Part shown: piece after piece, positions 53,370-62,520 of the stretch
Numbering within the stretch: the first letter of the stretch is position 1
How the letters are laid out: every line of letters begins with the position of its first letter
Notes under the pieces: model-generated
Told to the model about the DNA's origin: nothing
The model's input: only the letters and a program-made list of their open reading frames with translations
Database searches by the model: none
Position numbers and translations under genes: made by a program
Assembly: GCA_934141535.1 (NCBI GenBank)
Contig: CAKPCH010000005.1
Span: 1 to 64,000 of the forward strand
DNA: 64,000 bases
Origin: an uncultured Bacilli bacterium
GTDB lineage: Bacteria > Bacillota_I > Bacilli_A > RF39 > UBA660
Direction of reading: 5' to 3'

Positions 53370-53403
53370 GTTTATAGTAGACGTTAGAATTGGAGGAATA
53401 ATC

Positions 53404-53796
53404 ATGGGTTTTATAAAAGGCTTATTTAATGATAAGGAAGAAACTCAAACTGGAAATGGTAATGAGTACTATGATATAAAAGCTGAAGATGCAGTAACAG
53501 AAGAAGGGGGATCTAAGATGATTCTCTTAGAACCACGTGCTTATTCAGAAGCTCAACAAATAGCAGATCACTTAAAGAAAAGAAATACAGTAGTTGTTAA
53601 TTTAAAAAGAGTTACAAGTGATCAAGCTAAACGTATTATGGACTTTTTAGGTGGTACTATATATGCCATTAAAGGTAATATACAAAAAATAGGCAGTGGT
53701 ATTTTTCTTTGTACTCCTAATAATATTAATGTACAAGGTAAAATAACAGATGAAACAGAAAAAGCAAAAGAAGAAAAAGAAGAAATAGAATGGTAA
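53404..53796 (+). CDS. sepF: Cell division protein SepF
   Basis: Links FtsZ filaments to the membrane during septum formation. The 130-residue protein has an N-terminal amphipathic membrane helix ([12 protein letters not shown]), an acidic linker, and the SepF core: [69 protein letters not shown] 53404 follows TGGAGG; the longer frame crosses the -10 box. It is followed by divIVA, the order also found at the end of the division cluster in Bacillus, although the intervening ylm genes are absent. Confidence 0.93.
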   Translation: MGFIKGLFNDKEETQTGNGNEYYDIKAEDAVTEEGGSKMILLEPRAYSEAQQIADHLKKRNTVVVNLKRVTSDQAKRIMDFLGGTIYAIKGNIQKIGSGIFLCTPNNINVQGKITDETEKAKEEKEEIEW

Positions 53797-53802
53797 TTTT
53801 AC

Positions 53803-53831
53803 TTGAAAAATAAATGAAAGTGTGCTATTAT
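53803..53831 (+). promoter_or_regulatory. divIVA promoter
   Basis: TTGAAA (53803-53808) and TATTAT (53826-53831), spacing 17, with TGTGC immediately before the -10. Confidence 0.65.
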
Positions 53832-53860
53832 ATTTAGCACAGCGTTTGAGGGAAATGCTT

Positions 53861-54337
53861 ATGGAGAATAATAGAACGTTTAAAAACTATACTCCTGAAG
53901 AAGTAGATCAATTTTTAGATCAAATTATCAAACAAGTAGAAAGAATGATTGAAGATAATAAATCTAAAAATCAAGAGATTGCTTTAAAGGATAAAAGAAT
54001 AAAAGAGTTAGAAAATGCATTGGGGAAAACTGTAAGTATGCAAGAGCGTCTTGCACACTATGAGCGTATGGAAGGTACTTTAAATAGAGCTATAATGATG
54101 GCTCAAAAAACTTCTGATCAAATTAAATTAAATGCTCATAAAGAATCAGAAATAATATTAAACGATGCTAAAACTAATGCTAGTCGTATAGTTAATGAAT
54201 CACTACTTAAAGCAGAAAAAGCAGAGATGGAAGCAGAAAACCTTAAACGTAATATAAATATTTTCAAGCGTAAACTAAGAGGAATAATAGAAGCACAACT
54301 AGAGATGGTTGATGATATTGAAAAAGTAGAATTATAG
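53861..54337 (+). CDS. divIVA: DivIVA-domain protein
   Basis: A 158-residue coiled-coil protein that binds curved membrane at poles and septa. The N-terminal NRTFKNYTPEEVDQFLDQII is the DivIVA lipid-binding start, followed by a long coiled coil (RMIEDNKSKNQEIALKDKRIKELENAL; and a second block with MAQKTSDQIKLNAHKES). Size is between GpsB and full DivIVA. ATG 53861 is eight bases after GAGGGA; ATG 53855 is too close. Neighbours are sepF and, behind a T-box, ileS, the conserved order in Bacillota (sepF-divIVA-ileS). Confidence 0.92.
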   Translation: MENNRTFKNYTPEEVDQFLDQIIKQVERMIEDNKSKNQEIALKDKRIKELENALGKTVSMQERLAHYERMEGTLNRAIMMAQKTSDQIKLNAHKESEIILNDAKTNASRIVNESLLKAEKAEMEAENLKRNINIFKRKLRGIIEAQLEMVDDIEKVEL

Positions 54338-54353
54338 TAAATGATGGAGACGG

Positions 54354-54550
54354 TATAATAAAATACTTATAAGAGAGTCTATGGTAGGTGTGAATAGATA
54401 GTTAATTATTATATAGATCACTCTTGATACTTTTAATCGATAAGATTAAAACGGTTAATGGCGTTATACATATTTAAGTGCATAAACTATTATGAAGTAG
54501 GGTGGTACCGTGAAATATTTCACCCCTATACCATAATAGTTTTTTTATTT
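54354..54550 (+). promoter_or_regulatory. T-box riboswitch of ileS
   Basis: TATAAT (54354-54359) starts the leader. Stem I begins AAGAGAGT (54371) and closes at CACTCTTG (54419-54426); ATC at 54417-54419 is placed as the specifier, an Ile codon. The T-box core AGGGTGGTACCG is at 54499-54510. The terminator is AAACTATTATG (54484-54494) with CATAATAGTTT (54532-54542) and a T run. Uncharged tRNA-Ile would stabilise the antiterminator and raise ileS expression (family knowledge). Confidence 0.93.
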
Positions 54551-54566
54551 ATAGGAGGGTATATTT

Positions 54567-57500
54567 ATGAAATTTCAAGAATTAGATAAGAGAAAAACTA
54601 GTGAAGTAGAAAGTACTTTAACAGAAAAATTTATAAAAGAAGATTTATTAGAGAAAACAATAGAAAATAGAAAAGATAATGAAAATTTTGTATTTTATGA
54701 TGGACCAGCGACTGCTAATGGTATGCCAGGAATACATCATATGCTTGCTAAATTATTAAAAGATACGTATTGTAAATATAAAACTATGAAAGGTTTTAAA
54801 GTACTTAGAAAAGTAGGATGGGATACACATGGATTACCTGTTGAAGTACAAGTAGAAAAAGAACTTGGATTCAATGGTAAGGGTGATATTGAAAAATATG
54901 GTATAAAGGAATTTAATAAAAAATGTAGAGAAAGTGTATGGAAAAACGAAGCAGCTTTTAAAGACTTCACTAATAAAATGGGACAATTTATAGATTTAAA
55001 AAATCCTTATATAACATACGATAATAATTATATAGAAACAGAATGGTGGATATTAAAAAAATTCTTTGATGAAGGCTTAATATATAATGGACTAAAGATA
55101 CTTCCATATTGTCCTAGATGTGGTACTGGACTTGCAAGTCATGAAGTAGCACAAGGTTATAAAGAAATAACTGTTAATACAGTAACAGTACCATTTAAAG
55201 TTAAGAATCAAGAAAACACTTATCTATTAATTTGGACAACAACACCATGGACTTTAATGGCAAATACTGCAGCTTGTGTAAATCCTAATGAAACATATGT
55301 AAAATGTTTGTCAAAAGGATATAACTTTATCGTAGCAGAAAAATTAGCTAATAAAGTATTAGGTGATGAGTATGAAGTAGTTGAAAAATATAAAGGAAAA
55401 GATTTAGAGTACCTAGAATATGAACAATATTTAGATTTCTTAAAAGTAAACAAAAAAGCATTCTTTGTAACATGTGCTGATTATGTAACTATGGAAGATG
55501 GTACTGGTATAGTACATATCGCACCTACATTTGGTCAAGATGACTATGAAGTAGGATTAAAATATGACTTACCTATGCTAAATCCAGTAGATGAAAATGG
55601 TTGCTACAAAGAAGGTCCTTGGAAAGGAAGACTTGTAGTAGATCCAGAATTAGAAATAGAAATAATTAAATACTTATCAAGTCAAGATAAATTGTTTAAA
55701 AAGCAAAAAATGGTACATAACTATCCACATTGTTGGAGATGTAAAACTCCATTAGTTTATTACTCTAAACCAAGTTTATATATAAAAGTAACAGATTTTA
55801 AAGATAAAATAATAGAAGCTAATAAAACTGTTAATTGGCATCCAGATTATGTTGGCGAAAAAAGATTTGGTAATTGGCTAGAAAACTTAAATGATTGGGC
55901 AATATCAAGAAATAGATATTGGGGAACACCTATACCACTTTGGGAATGCTCTTGTGGACATAAAAAAATGATAGGTTCAAGAAAAGAATTAGTTGAAGAA
56001 GCAATAGAAGATATAGATGAATCTATAGAACTTCATAGACCTTATGTAGATGATGTACATATAAAATGTAGTAAATGTGGTAATACAATGACAAGAGTAA
56101 AAGAAGTAATGGATTGTTGGTTTGATTCAGGTTCTATGCCTTTCGCACAATATCATTACCCATTTGAAAATAAAGAATTATTTGAATCTCAATTTCCAGC
56201 AGACTTTATAAGCGAAGGAATAGATCAAACAAGAGGATGGTTCTATTCATTACTTGTTATATCTACATTTGTAATGGGTAAAAGTCCTTATAAAAATGTA
56301 CTTGTAAATGACCTTATAACAGATAAATTTGGTCATAAAATGCATAAAAGTAAAGGAAATGCTGTTGAACCATTTACAGTAATAAGTAAATATGGAGCAG
56401 ATCCAATAAGATGGTATATGCTATATACATCACCAGTTTGGACACCACTTAGATTTGATGAAGATGGAATAAAAGAAGTACAATCAAAATTCTTTAATAC
56501 ATTAAAAAATACATATACATTCTTTAGTATGTATGCTAACATAGATAATATAGATCCAAAAGAATATGATATTAAATATGAAGATATGGATGAAATAGAT
56601 AAATGGTTACTTTCTAAATATAATAAATTAGTAAAAAAAGTAACAACATATATGGATAACTATGATTTAACTATGAGCGTTAGAGAAATACAAAACTTTG
56701 TTGCTGAAGATTTATCTAACTGGTATATAAGAAGAAATAGAAGAAGATTCTGGGCTTCAGTTAATGATACATCTAAACTTGCAGTATATAAAGTAACTTA
56801 TGATGTATTAGTAGGAGTTTGTGAACTTATCGCACCATTCGCACCATTTATATCTGATGAAATATATACAAAATTAACAGGAAAAGAATCAGTACATTTA
56901 GCAAATTATCCAACATTTGATGAGTCTCTAATAAATGAAAAAATAGAATCTAGAATGGACTTAGTAAGAGATTTAATAAGTTTAGGTAGAAACATAAGAG
57001 AAGATGTTAAAATAAAAGTTAGACAACCATTAAGTGAAGCATTAATAGATGCTAAAAATAAAAACTTAATAAGTGATTTAGTAGACTTAATAAAAGAAGA
57101 ACTAAATGTTAAAGAAGTTAAATTTATAAGTGATGTAGAAAATTACATGAATTTTATTGTTAAACCAAACTTTAAAGAAGTAGGTAAAACATTCGGACCT
57201 CTTATGGGAGAATTCCAAAAGAAATTACTTGAACTTGATTCTAGTGATATAGCTAAATTACAAAATAATGAAACAATAAACATGGTATTAAATGATAAAC
57301 AAATAGAAGTAAATCATCAAATGGTAGATATTAGAACAAATTCTAAAGAAGGATTTGATGTAGCTACAGATACTACAAACTTTATAATATTAAATACAGA
57401 GTTAACAAACGATTTAATAATGGAAGGTATAGCTCGTGAATTAGTTTCTAAAGTACAAAACTTAAGAAAAACTAAAGACTTTGATATAGCTGATCGTATT

Positions 57501-57665
57501 ATCTTATATTATAATGGTGATGATGAAGTAACTGAAGCAGTAACTAAGTTTGATAAATTTATAAAAGATGAAACATTATCTATTGATATACAAGTTAAAT
57601 TTAATTTAACAGAAGAAGTAGATTTAAATGGTCATAATACACAAATAGATGTAGAAAAGAAATAG
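54567..57665 (+). CDS. ileS: Isoleucyl-tRNA synthetase, type 2 (mupirocin-insensitive-like class)
   Basis: Charges tRNA-Ile. The 1032-residue protein reads FYDGPATANGMPGIHHMLAKLLKD at the HIGH region (GIHH) and KFGHKMHKSKGNAVEP at the KMSKS region, with VGWDTHGLPVEVQVEKELG between. The GWDTHGLPVE/GIHH combination and a length over 1000 belong to the eukaryote-like type 2 enzymes, many of which are naturally mupirocin-tolerant; this is a family inference. The editing domain (WTTTPWTLMAN) is present; an internal Cys cluster (CSCGHKK; CSKCGNTMTR) could bind zinc. T-box regulated. Confidence 0.95.
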   Translation: MKFQELDKRKTSEVESTLTEKFIKEDLLEKTIENRKDNENFVFYDGPATANGMPGIHHMLAKLLKDTYCKYKTMKGFKVLRKVGWDTHGLPVEVQVEKELGFNGKGDIEKYGIKEFNKKCRESVWKNEAAFKDFTNKMGQFIDLKNPYITYDNNYIETEWWILKKFFDEGLIYNGLKILPYCPRCGTGLASHEVAQGYKEITVNTVTVPFKVKNQENTYLLIWTTTPWTLMANTAACVNPNETYVKCLSKGYNFIVAEKLANKVLGDEYEVVEKYKGKDLEYLEYEQYLDFLKVNKKAFFVTCADYVTMEDGTGIVHIAPTFGQDDYEVGLKYDLPMLNPVDENGCYKEGPWKGRLVVDPELEIEIIKYLSSQDKLFKKQKMVHNYPHCWRCKTPLVYYSKPSLYIKVTDFKDKIIEANKTVNWHPDYVGEKRFGNWLENLNDWAISRNRYWGTPIPLWECSCGHKKMIGSRKELVEEAIEDIDESIELHRPYVDDVHIKCSKCGNTMTRVKEVMDCWFDSGSMPFAQYHYPFENKELFESQFPADFISEGIDQTRGWFYSLLVISTFVMGKSPYKNVLVNDLITDKFGHKMHKSKGNAVEPFTVISKYGADPIRWYMLYTSPVWTPLRFDEDGIKEVQSKFFNTLKNTYTFFSMYANIDNIDPKEYDIKYEDMDEIDKWLLSKYNKLVKKVTTYMDNYDLTMSVREIQNFVAEDLSNWYIRRNRRRFWASVNDTSKLAVYKVTYDVLVGVCELIAPFAPFISDEIYTKLTGKESVHLANYPTFDESLINEKIESRMDLVRDLISLGRNIREDVKIKVRQPLSEALIDAKNKNLISDLVDLIKEELNVKEVKFISDVENYMNFIVKPNFKEVGKTFGPLMGEFQKKLLELDSSDIAKLQNNETINMVLNDKQIEVNHQMVDIRTNSKEGFDVATDTTNFIILNTELTNDLIMEGIARELVSKVQNLRKTKDFDIADRIILYYNGDDEVTEAVTKFDKFIKDETLSIDIQVKFNLTEEVDLNGHNTQIDVEKK

Positions 57666-57688
57666 CGTTAGATAACGTTATTTCTTTT
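57661..57688 (+). terminator. ileS terminator
   Basis: AATAGCGTT (57661-57669) pairs with AACGTTATT (57674-57682) with one G-U, then a T-rich tail; overlaps the stop codon. Confidence 0.78.
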
Positions 57689-57846
57689 TAAATAAGAAAA
57701 ATTGTTTATTTGTCAACAATCTAAAAGTTTTTTAATATTCTATTTTAGAATTTATTATTAAGTATAAAAACTTTAATTGTATAATTTTTATAGGATAGTG
57801 ATGCAATAATATTATTATATAAAATGTGTAGTGAGGAGTAGAAAAT

Positions 57847-58626
57847 ATGTATTGTAAAAATTGTGGTAATGAATTAAAAGAGAATGAAGCTTTTTGTGGT
57901 ATGTGTGGTACCAAAGTTGCTATTGATGATACTTCTGACATTTCACAAAATAGTAATTTAAATATAAATAATCAAAATTTTAATAGAAAGAATAATAAAC
58001 GGAAAAATAACATCTCATTTGTCATTGGTATTGTAAGCTTAATATTAGTATTTATTTTTCAAATATTTACTATACCATTGTCAGTAATAGGAATTGTATT
58101 TGGCATTTTAGCACTCAAAGAAAATAAAAAAAATAAAATTGGATTAATATTAAACATAATTAGTTTAATATTAGCAATTCCGTTATTTATATTTTATTCA
58201 AATATACTTGAATCAACTACTGTTGATCAAGCTGTTGGTACATGGGATTGTAAAAAATTTGATGGTGCTGGAGTTGGTAGTGATTATGTGGTAACAATGC
58301 AACTAAATAACGACAATGAATTTATATGGAATAAATATAATGATGCCAAGAACAATCATGTTATAGGGACTTATGAATTTGTGGATTTACATAAAACTAA
58401 TAACGATAAAAATATTAATTACTATCAACTTACTTTGAATGGTGAAGAATTTGTTAATAATGGTGAACTTCAAAATGAAATTTATAAATCTAAATATGAA
58501 ATGGGTATTTTTAAAGATACTAATGAAGCATTTATGATGAATGTTAATACATATAATATGTATTATTGTTATAAAAGTGATAAAACTAGTGCAAAAATTG
58601 TAAAAGATATAATAGTAACTGAATAA
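57847..58626 (+). CDS. Zinc-ribbon membrane protein
   Basis: A 259-residue protein: zinc ribbon YCKNCGNELKENEAFCGMCGT at residues 2-22, an Asn-rich linker, two or three membrane spans between about 58 and 120 (FVIGIVSLILVFIFQIFTIPLSVIGIVFGILAL is DUF4190-like), then an external domain of about 135 residues starting VGTWDCKKFDGAGVGSDYVVTMQL, possibly a small beta-barrel. TGAGGAG precedes the ATG. It resembles in layout, not in sequence, the zinc-ribbon protein at 14773. Function unknown. Confidence 0.75.
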   Translation: MYCKNCGNELKENEAFCGMCGTKVAIDDTSDISQNSNLNINNQNFNRKNNKRKNNISFVIGIVSLILVFIFQIFTIPLSVIGIVFGILALKENKKNKIGLILNIISLILAIPLFIFYSNILESTTVDQAVGTWDCKKFDGAGVGSDYVVTMQLNNDNEFIWNKYNDAKNNHVIGTYEFVDLHKTNNDKNINYYQLTLNGEEFVNNGELQNEIYKSKYEMGIFKDTNEAFMMNVNTYNMYYCYKSDKTSAKIVKDIIVTE

Positions 58627-58642
58627 AATGTTAATTATTAAA

Positions 58643-58677
58643 AAATGTAACAAATTGATAATTTTGTTACATTTTTA
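58643..58677. terminator. Bidirectional terminator
   Basis: AAATGTAACAAA (58643-58654) pairs with TTTGTTACATTT (58663-58674), a 12-bp stem with T runs on both strands. Confidence 0.85.
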
Positions 58678-59805
58678 TTAATTTCTATATCTTATATTTT
58701 CATTAGAAATATTAAACACTATACCAAGTATTAACATATAACTAAGTAAACTAGATCCACCATAACTAATAAATGGAAGAGTAATACCAGTAATAGGCAT
58801 AAGACCTAAAGTCATACCTATATTTTGTAATTGCTGATATATAAGCATACCAATAATACCACCAATAATATATTTATTTATATTAGTAGGGCTTTCTATA
58901 GCAAGTTTAATAAGTCTTAAATCAAAAAAGGTAATTAATACTATTATTCCAATAACTCCTATATATCCAAAGTTATTAGCAAACACAGCAAATATAAAAT
59001 CAGTTTGAGGTTCTGGAAAATATATAGGTGTTTTATTTATACCAAATCCAAATAATCCACCACTACCAATAGCAGTTATACCATTTTCTAATTGATACCC
59101 ACTACCACTAGACCAATCAAGTAATCTATCTACTCTTAAGAAGAATGAAGAACCAAATATTTTTATGAATAAATCGCCATTAAAAAAATAAGTTAATAAT
59201 ATTATAGTAATTATTGTTCCTATCAAACCAAATAAAATAAAGAACCATCTATATCTTATACCTGCTATAAATAACATAGTAATAGTAATAATTAAATATA
59301 TTAAAACAACACCAGTATCAGGTTCTAAAAATGTTAATATAGAAGGTATTAAAACTACAATCATAACTTTAAGCAAAAATAAAAATTCTTGAGTTAAAGT
59401 AGGTGAATTATATTTTTCTTTAAAGCTATTAATCATTCTACCTAGAACTATTATTAAAATTATTTTCATAAATTCACTTGGTTGTATATTACCAATTCCA
59501 GGAATCTTAAACCAACATCTTGCATTATTTATATCAGCTCCAAAAAATAATACAAGGATGAGTGAAACACAACCTAATATATATAAAATCCATGCATTCT
59601 TATATAAAAAATGATTACCAATGAACATTATAAAAAATATTAATCCAAATCCTAAAACATACCACAATATTTGTTTAGTCATTAAATTATCTACATTATC
59701 TAATAAATTTTGAGCACTCCTAATACTTATTATACTTATAATAAAAAATAGAGCTACACTAATTAAAATACCTATATCTACTTTATACTTTGAAGTATGT
59801 TTCAT
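58678..59805 (-). CDS. SEDS peptidoglycan glycosyltransferase, RodA/FtsW family
   Basis: Polymerises lipid II into glycan strands in partnership with a class B PBP. The 375-residue protein has about ten spans and the SEDS signatures ARCWFKIPGIGNIQPSEFMKI, LEPDTGVVLIYLII (with the catalytic Asp), and GMTLGLMPITGITLPFISYGGSSLLSYM. RodA rather than FtsW is favoured by the IGNIQPSE and PNTDFIFA-type (PEPQTDFIFAVFANNFGYIG) stretches, but not certain. GGTGATACT precedes the ATG. The PBP at 25535 may be its partner. Confidence 0.9.
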   Translation of the reverse strand: MKHTSKYKVDIGILISVALFFIISIISIRSAQNLLDNVDNLMTKQILWYVLGFGLIFFIMFIGNHFLYKNAWILYILGCVSLILVLFFGADINNARCWFKIPGIGNIQPSEFMKIILIIVLGRMINSFKEKYNSPTLTQEFLFLLKVMIVVLIPSILTFLEPDTGVVLIYLIITITMLFIAGIRYRWFFILFGLIGTIITIILLTYFFNGDLFIKIFGSSFFLRVDRLLDWSSGSGYQLENGITAIGSGGLFGFGINKTPIYFPEPQTDFIFAVFANNFGYIGVIGIIVLITFFDLRLIKLAIESPTNINKYIIGGIIGMLIYQQLQNIGMTLGLMPITGITLPFISYGGSSLLSYMLILGIVFNISNENIRYRN

Positions 59806-59907
59806 AGTATCACCATTATTATATTACACTAAATATTTATTTTATACAATGAAATTTAATATATTTCTTTTTTTAACAATTTATAGTATAATTAAATAGG
59901 TGAGATT

Positions 59908-60219
59908 ATGAGAGTAGAGTATATAATAATATTTTTAGTATGTTTAGTGATTGCTATTGCAATAACAAGAACAAAAAGAAAAGATTTTAAATTAGAAGCA
60001 AATAAATTAATAATGTTATTAGGAGGAAAAGATAATGTTATTAATTATGAGTTTAATAAATCAAGATTTATAGTTAATTTAAAAGATGTATCAAAGGCAA
60101 ACAAAGAAGGAATACAAAAAATGGGAGCTCAAGGTATTGTTGAAATAGATAATCAATTAAAAATAATACTTGGTAAAGATGCTAAACAAATAAAAAAATA
60201 TATTAACGATTTAAGATGA
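59908..60219 (+). CDS. Membrane-anchored EIIB-like domain lacking the phospho-cysteine
   Basis: A 103-residue protein with one N-terminal span (YIIIFLVCLVIAIAITR) and a domain that follows the glucose-type PTS EIIB pattern: KLIMLLGGKDNVINYEFNKSRFIVNLKDVSKANKEGIQKMGAQGIVEIDNQLKIILG. The position of the phosphorylated Cys in NCxTRLR reads FNKSRF, so it cannot take phosphate there. No EIIC or EIIA gene is nearby. A structural or sensory role of a retired EIIB fold is likely. GGTGAG serves as ribosome site; own terminator follows. Confidence 0.8.
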   Translation: MRVEYIIIFLVCLVIAIAITRTKRKDFKLEANKLIMLLGGKDNVINYEFNKSRFIVNLKDVSKANKEGIQKMGAQGIVEIDNQLKIILGKDAKQIKKYINDLR

Positions 60220-60235
60220 CATTTGTCATCTTTTT
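60213..60235 (+). terminator. Intrinsic terminator
   Basis: AAGATGAC (60213-60220) pairs with GTCATCTT (60225-60232), followed by T residues; contains the stop codon. Confidence 0.75.
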
Positions 60236-60241
60236 ACATAT

Positions 60242-60258
60242 TTCGACAAAATTCGACA
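60242..60258 (+). promoter_or_regulatory. Two tandem Spo0A-box sequences at a kinase promoter
   Basis: TTCGACA occurs at 60242-60248 and again at 60252-60258, ten bases (one helical turn) apart. TTCGACA is the known Spo0A binding box. TATAAT (60270-60275) follows with no good -35; the boxes cover the -35 position, the arrangement of promoters activated by Spo0A. Confidence 0.6.
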
Positions 60259-60290
60259 AATATAGATAATATAATAATATTGGTGATGAC

Positions 60291-61517
60291 ATGAATATAT
60301 TTCAAATAATATTTTTAGACGTTGTGCTTTTAGTATTTCCTATCTTTATATATCTTATATATTTATCTTGTGATAATACAATAAAAGATAAAACAAAAAA
60401 TATGTATTTATCATTAATGTTAATAACATCATTTTTTATGATGTATAATTATGGAGTTAATACACCACTAACAGTACCTATATTAGTACTTAATTCAGCA
60501 ATAATACTATCTTATTTAACAGATAAATATATTTTAGCTAATATGCTTGCTATTACTATAATGATTATATATATGAATAACTTTAATTTTATATGGATGT
60601 TATCTGTTATGTATATAGTTATGCTAATAATATATTTATTTAAGAAAAAAATAAATGATGTTATATTTGTAATTTTAGAAGTTATAACAAGTAGTATTAT
60701 GTTTACAATTTGGTTATATATATTTAATAACAATTATTATAATTTAAAATCACTTACAACTATATTAATAAGTTATATTTTTATATCTTGTATACTTTGT
60801 TTTTTGTATGCTAAAGGTAAAAATATTTTAAGTATTAATACAACATTAAAAGAATTACAAAAAGAGAAACAAATAAGATTATCGTTATTTAAAATTACTC
60901 ATGAAATAAAAAATCCTATAGCAGTTTGTAAAGGATATTTAGATATGATTAATGTACATGATGAAAGTCAAGTAGAAAGATTTATTCCTATTATTAAGAG
61001 TGAAATAGAACGTCTACTTTCATTACTTCAAGATTTCTTATCTATTAATAAAAGTAATTTAGATTTAGATGTAATGGATTTAAATATGTTAATAGAAGAT
61101 ACATTAAAAACAACTAATTCTATTATTAGTAATAAAAATATAGAATTAAAGCTAAATATGGTAGATGATGAAATATATATAAATGGTGATTATAATAGAC
61201 TTAATCAAGTAATATTAAATATATTAAAAAATAGTATAGAATCAATACCTAAAGAAAAAACAGGTATTATAAATATTTCTACTATTATAGAAAAAAATAA
61301 TTATAAATTAATAATAGAAGATAATGGTATAGGTATGTCACGTGAAGTATTAAATAAAATGAAAGAACCGTTTTTTACTACTAAAAAAAGAGGTTCTGGA
61401 CTTGGAATACCATTAATATATGAAATAGTAGAAGCACATGATTCAAAAATTAATTATACATCAAAAGAGGGTATTGGTACTAAAGTAACGATTGAGTTTC
61501 CTAAATACAAATATTAA
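60291..61517 (+). CDS. Sensor histidine kinase, KinB-like
   Basis: A 408-residue kinase with about six membrane spans (residues 5-175) and almost no extracytoplasmic loops, followed by the transmitter: H-box KITHEIKNPIAVCKGYLDM with His204, N-box QVILNILKNSIESIP, DNGIGM and GSGLGIPLIYEIVEAH. The IKNPIAVCKGYL/ILKNSIEA pattern is like the sporulation kinases KinB/KinC. No response regulator is adjacent, so it is an orphan. Two Spo0A boxes lie upstream. GGTGATGAC precedes ATG 60291. Confidence 0.9.
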   Translation: MNIFQIIFLDVVLLVFPIFIYLIYLSCDNTIKDKTKNMYLSLMLITSFFMMYNYGVNTPLTVPILVLNSAIILSYLTDKYILANMLAITIMIIYMNNFNFIWMLSVMYIVMLIIYLFKKKINDVIFVILEVITSSIMFTIWLYIFNNNYYNLKSLTTILISYIFISCILCFLYAKGKNILSINTTLKELQKEKQIRLSLFKITHEIKNPIAVCKGYLDMINVHDESQVERFIPIIKSEIERLLSLLQDFLSINKSNLDLDVMDLNMLIEDTLKTTNSIISNKNIELKLNMVDDEIYINGDYNRLNQVILNILKNSIESIPKEKTGIINISTIIEKNNYKLIIEDNGIGMSREVLNKMKEPFFTTKKRGSGLGIPLIYEIVEAHDSKINYTSKEGIGTKVTIEFPKYKY

Positions 61518-61546
61518 ATGTAAGTTTTAATATTTGTATTTTATTT
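61503..61546 (+). terminator. Intrinsic terminator, 16-bp stem
   Basis: AAATACAAATATTAAA (61503-61518) pairs perfectly with TTTAATATTTGTATTT (61526-61541), then a T-rich tail. Confidence 0.8.
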
Positions 61547-61550
61547 TACA

Positions 61551-61579
61551 TTGACGAAACTTTAAAAATGCTGTATAGT
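61551..61579 (+). promoter_or_regulatory. Promoter of the pilin/TasA-like operon
   Basis: TTGACG (61551-61556) and TATAGT (61574-61579), spacing 17. Confidence 0.7.
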
Positions 61580-61608
61580 TATATTATACGATAAAGTAAG
61601 GAGGATTT

Positions 61609-62493
61609 ATGAAAAATAAAGGTTTTACATTAATTGAGTTATTAGCAGTTATCGTAATACTTGCAATAATAGCTTTAATAGCTACACCAGTAGTATTAAA
61701 TATAATAAATAGTTCAAGAGAGCAAGCAAATGTTAGAAGTGCTGAATTATATGAATCTGCTGTAAGATTAGCACTTGCTAGAAGCCAAGTCAATCAAGAA
61801 AGTATTAAAGATGGTTATTATTATATAACGGATAATGGTAATTTAAAAAATGCATTTATAAATAGTAATGATGTTATAGAAGTAGATGTAGATAAAAGCA
61901 GACCAACATCTGGAATATATTATATAGTAAACGGAGATATAAAATCTGTTACTGGATTAACAATGGGTGGTAAAGTAATAAGTAAAAATGATAATGGAAA
62001 ATATGAAGTATCATCATCAACAGCAATTAATTTTTCAAATCAAACAGCTATGAAATATCAACAAAATGGTACTGATTACTATAGATTAAGAATATTTAGT
62101 TTAGCTAAAGTAACAGGAGCAGCTATAAAAGAAGATTCTAATTATGCACTAGATTATACTAATATCAAAGTCACTATAGATAATAAAGAGTATAAGGTAT
62201 TTGAAATAGGAACATTGGTAGCAATTGGAGCTTCTAGAAAAGATTTACTTTATTTTACTGATAAATCTACAACTCCTGATTCAAATGTAAAAAGAGTACC
62301 AGCTGAAAATGTTTACTATGTTTTTGATCAAGGAGTTGTATTTAATGCATCTGTTACATCGATACCTATATCAGCATACGAAAAATCAATTTGTGCAAAA
62401 GGTTATATAGGTTATGAAGATGAAAATCAAGAAGCAAAATATATATATTCTGATGCAATAGAAACTTCAGTTAAAAAAGCAAGTGAATCATAA
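61609..62493 (+). CDS. Type IV pilin-like protein with novel C-terminal domain
   Basis: A 294-residue protein. The first 35 residues are a textbook class III prepilin start: KNKG, then FTLIELLAVIVILAIIALIATPVVLNII with Glu at mature position 5. An alpha/beta pilin-like part follows (NVRSAELYESAVRLALARSQ). From about residue 160 a separate domain begins (LRIFSLAKVTGAAIKED; EYKVFEIGTLVAIGASRKDLLYF; GVVFNASVTSIPISAYEKSI; YIGYEDENQEAKYIYSD). The same domain ends the next gene's product. AAGGAGG precedes the ATG. 27 bases without a terminator link the genes. Pilus assembly genes are not in the window. Confidence 0.87.
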   Translation: MKNKGFTLIELLAVIVILAIIALIATPVVLNIINSSREQANVRSAELYESAVRLALARSQVNQESIKDGYYYITDNGNLKNAFINSNDVIEVDVDKSRPTSGIYYIVNGDIKSVTGLTMGGKVISKNDNGKYEVSSSTAINFSNQTAMKYQQNGTDYYRLRIFSLAKVTGAAIKEDSNYALDYTNIKVTIDNKEYKVFEIGTLVAIGASRKDLLYFTDKSTTPDSNVKRVPAENVYYVFDQGVVFNASVTSIPISAYEKSICAKGYIGYEDENQEAKYIYSDAIETSVKKASES

Positions 62494-62520
62494 AAGTAGA
62501 ATTGGAGAATAAATAAGATT

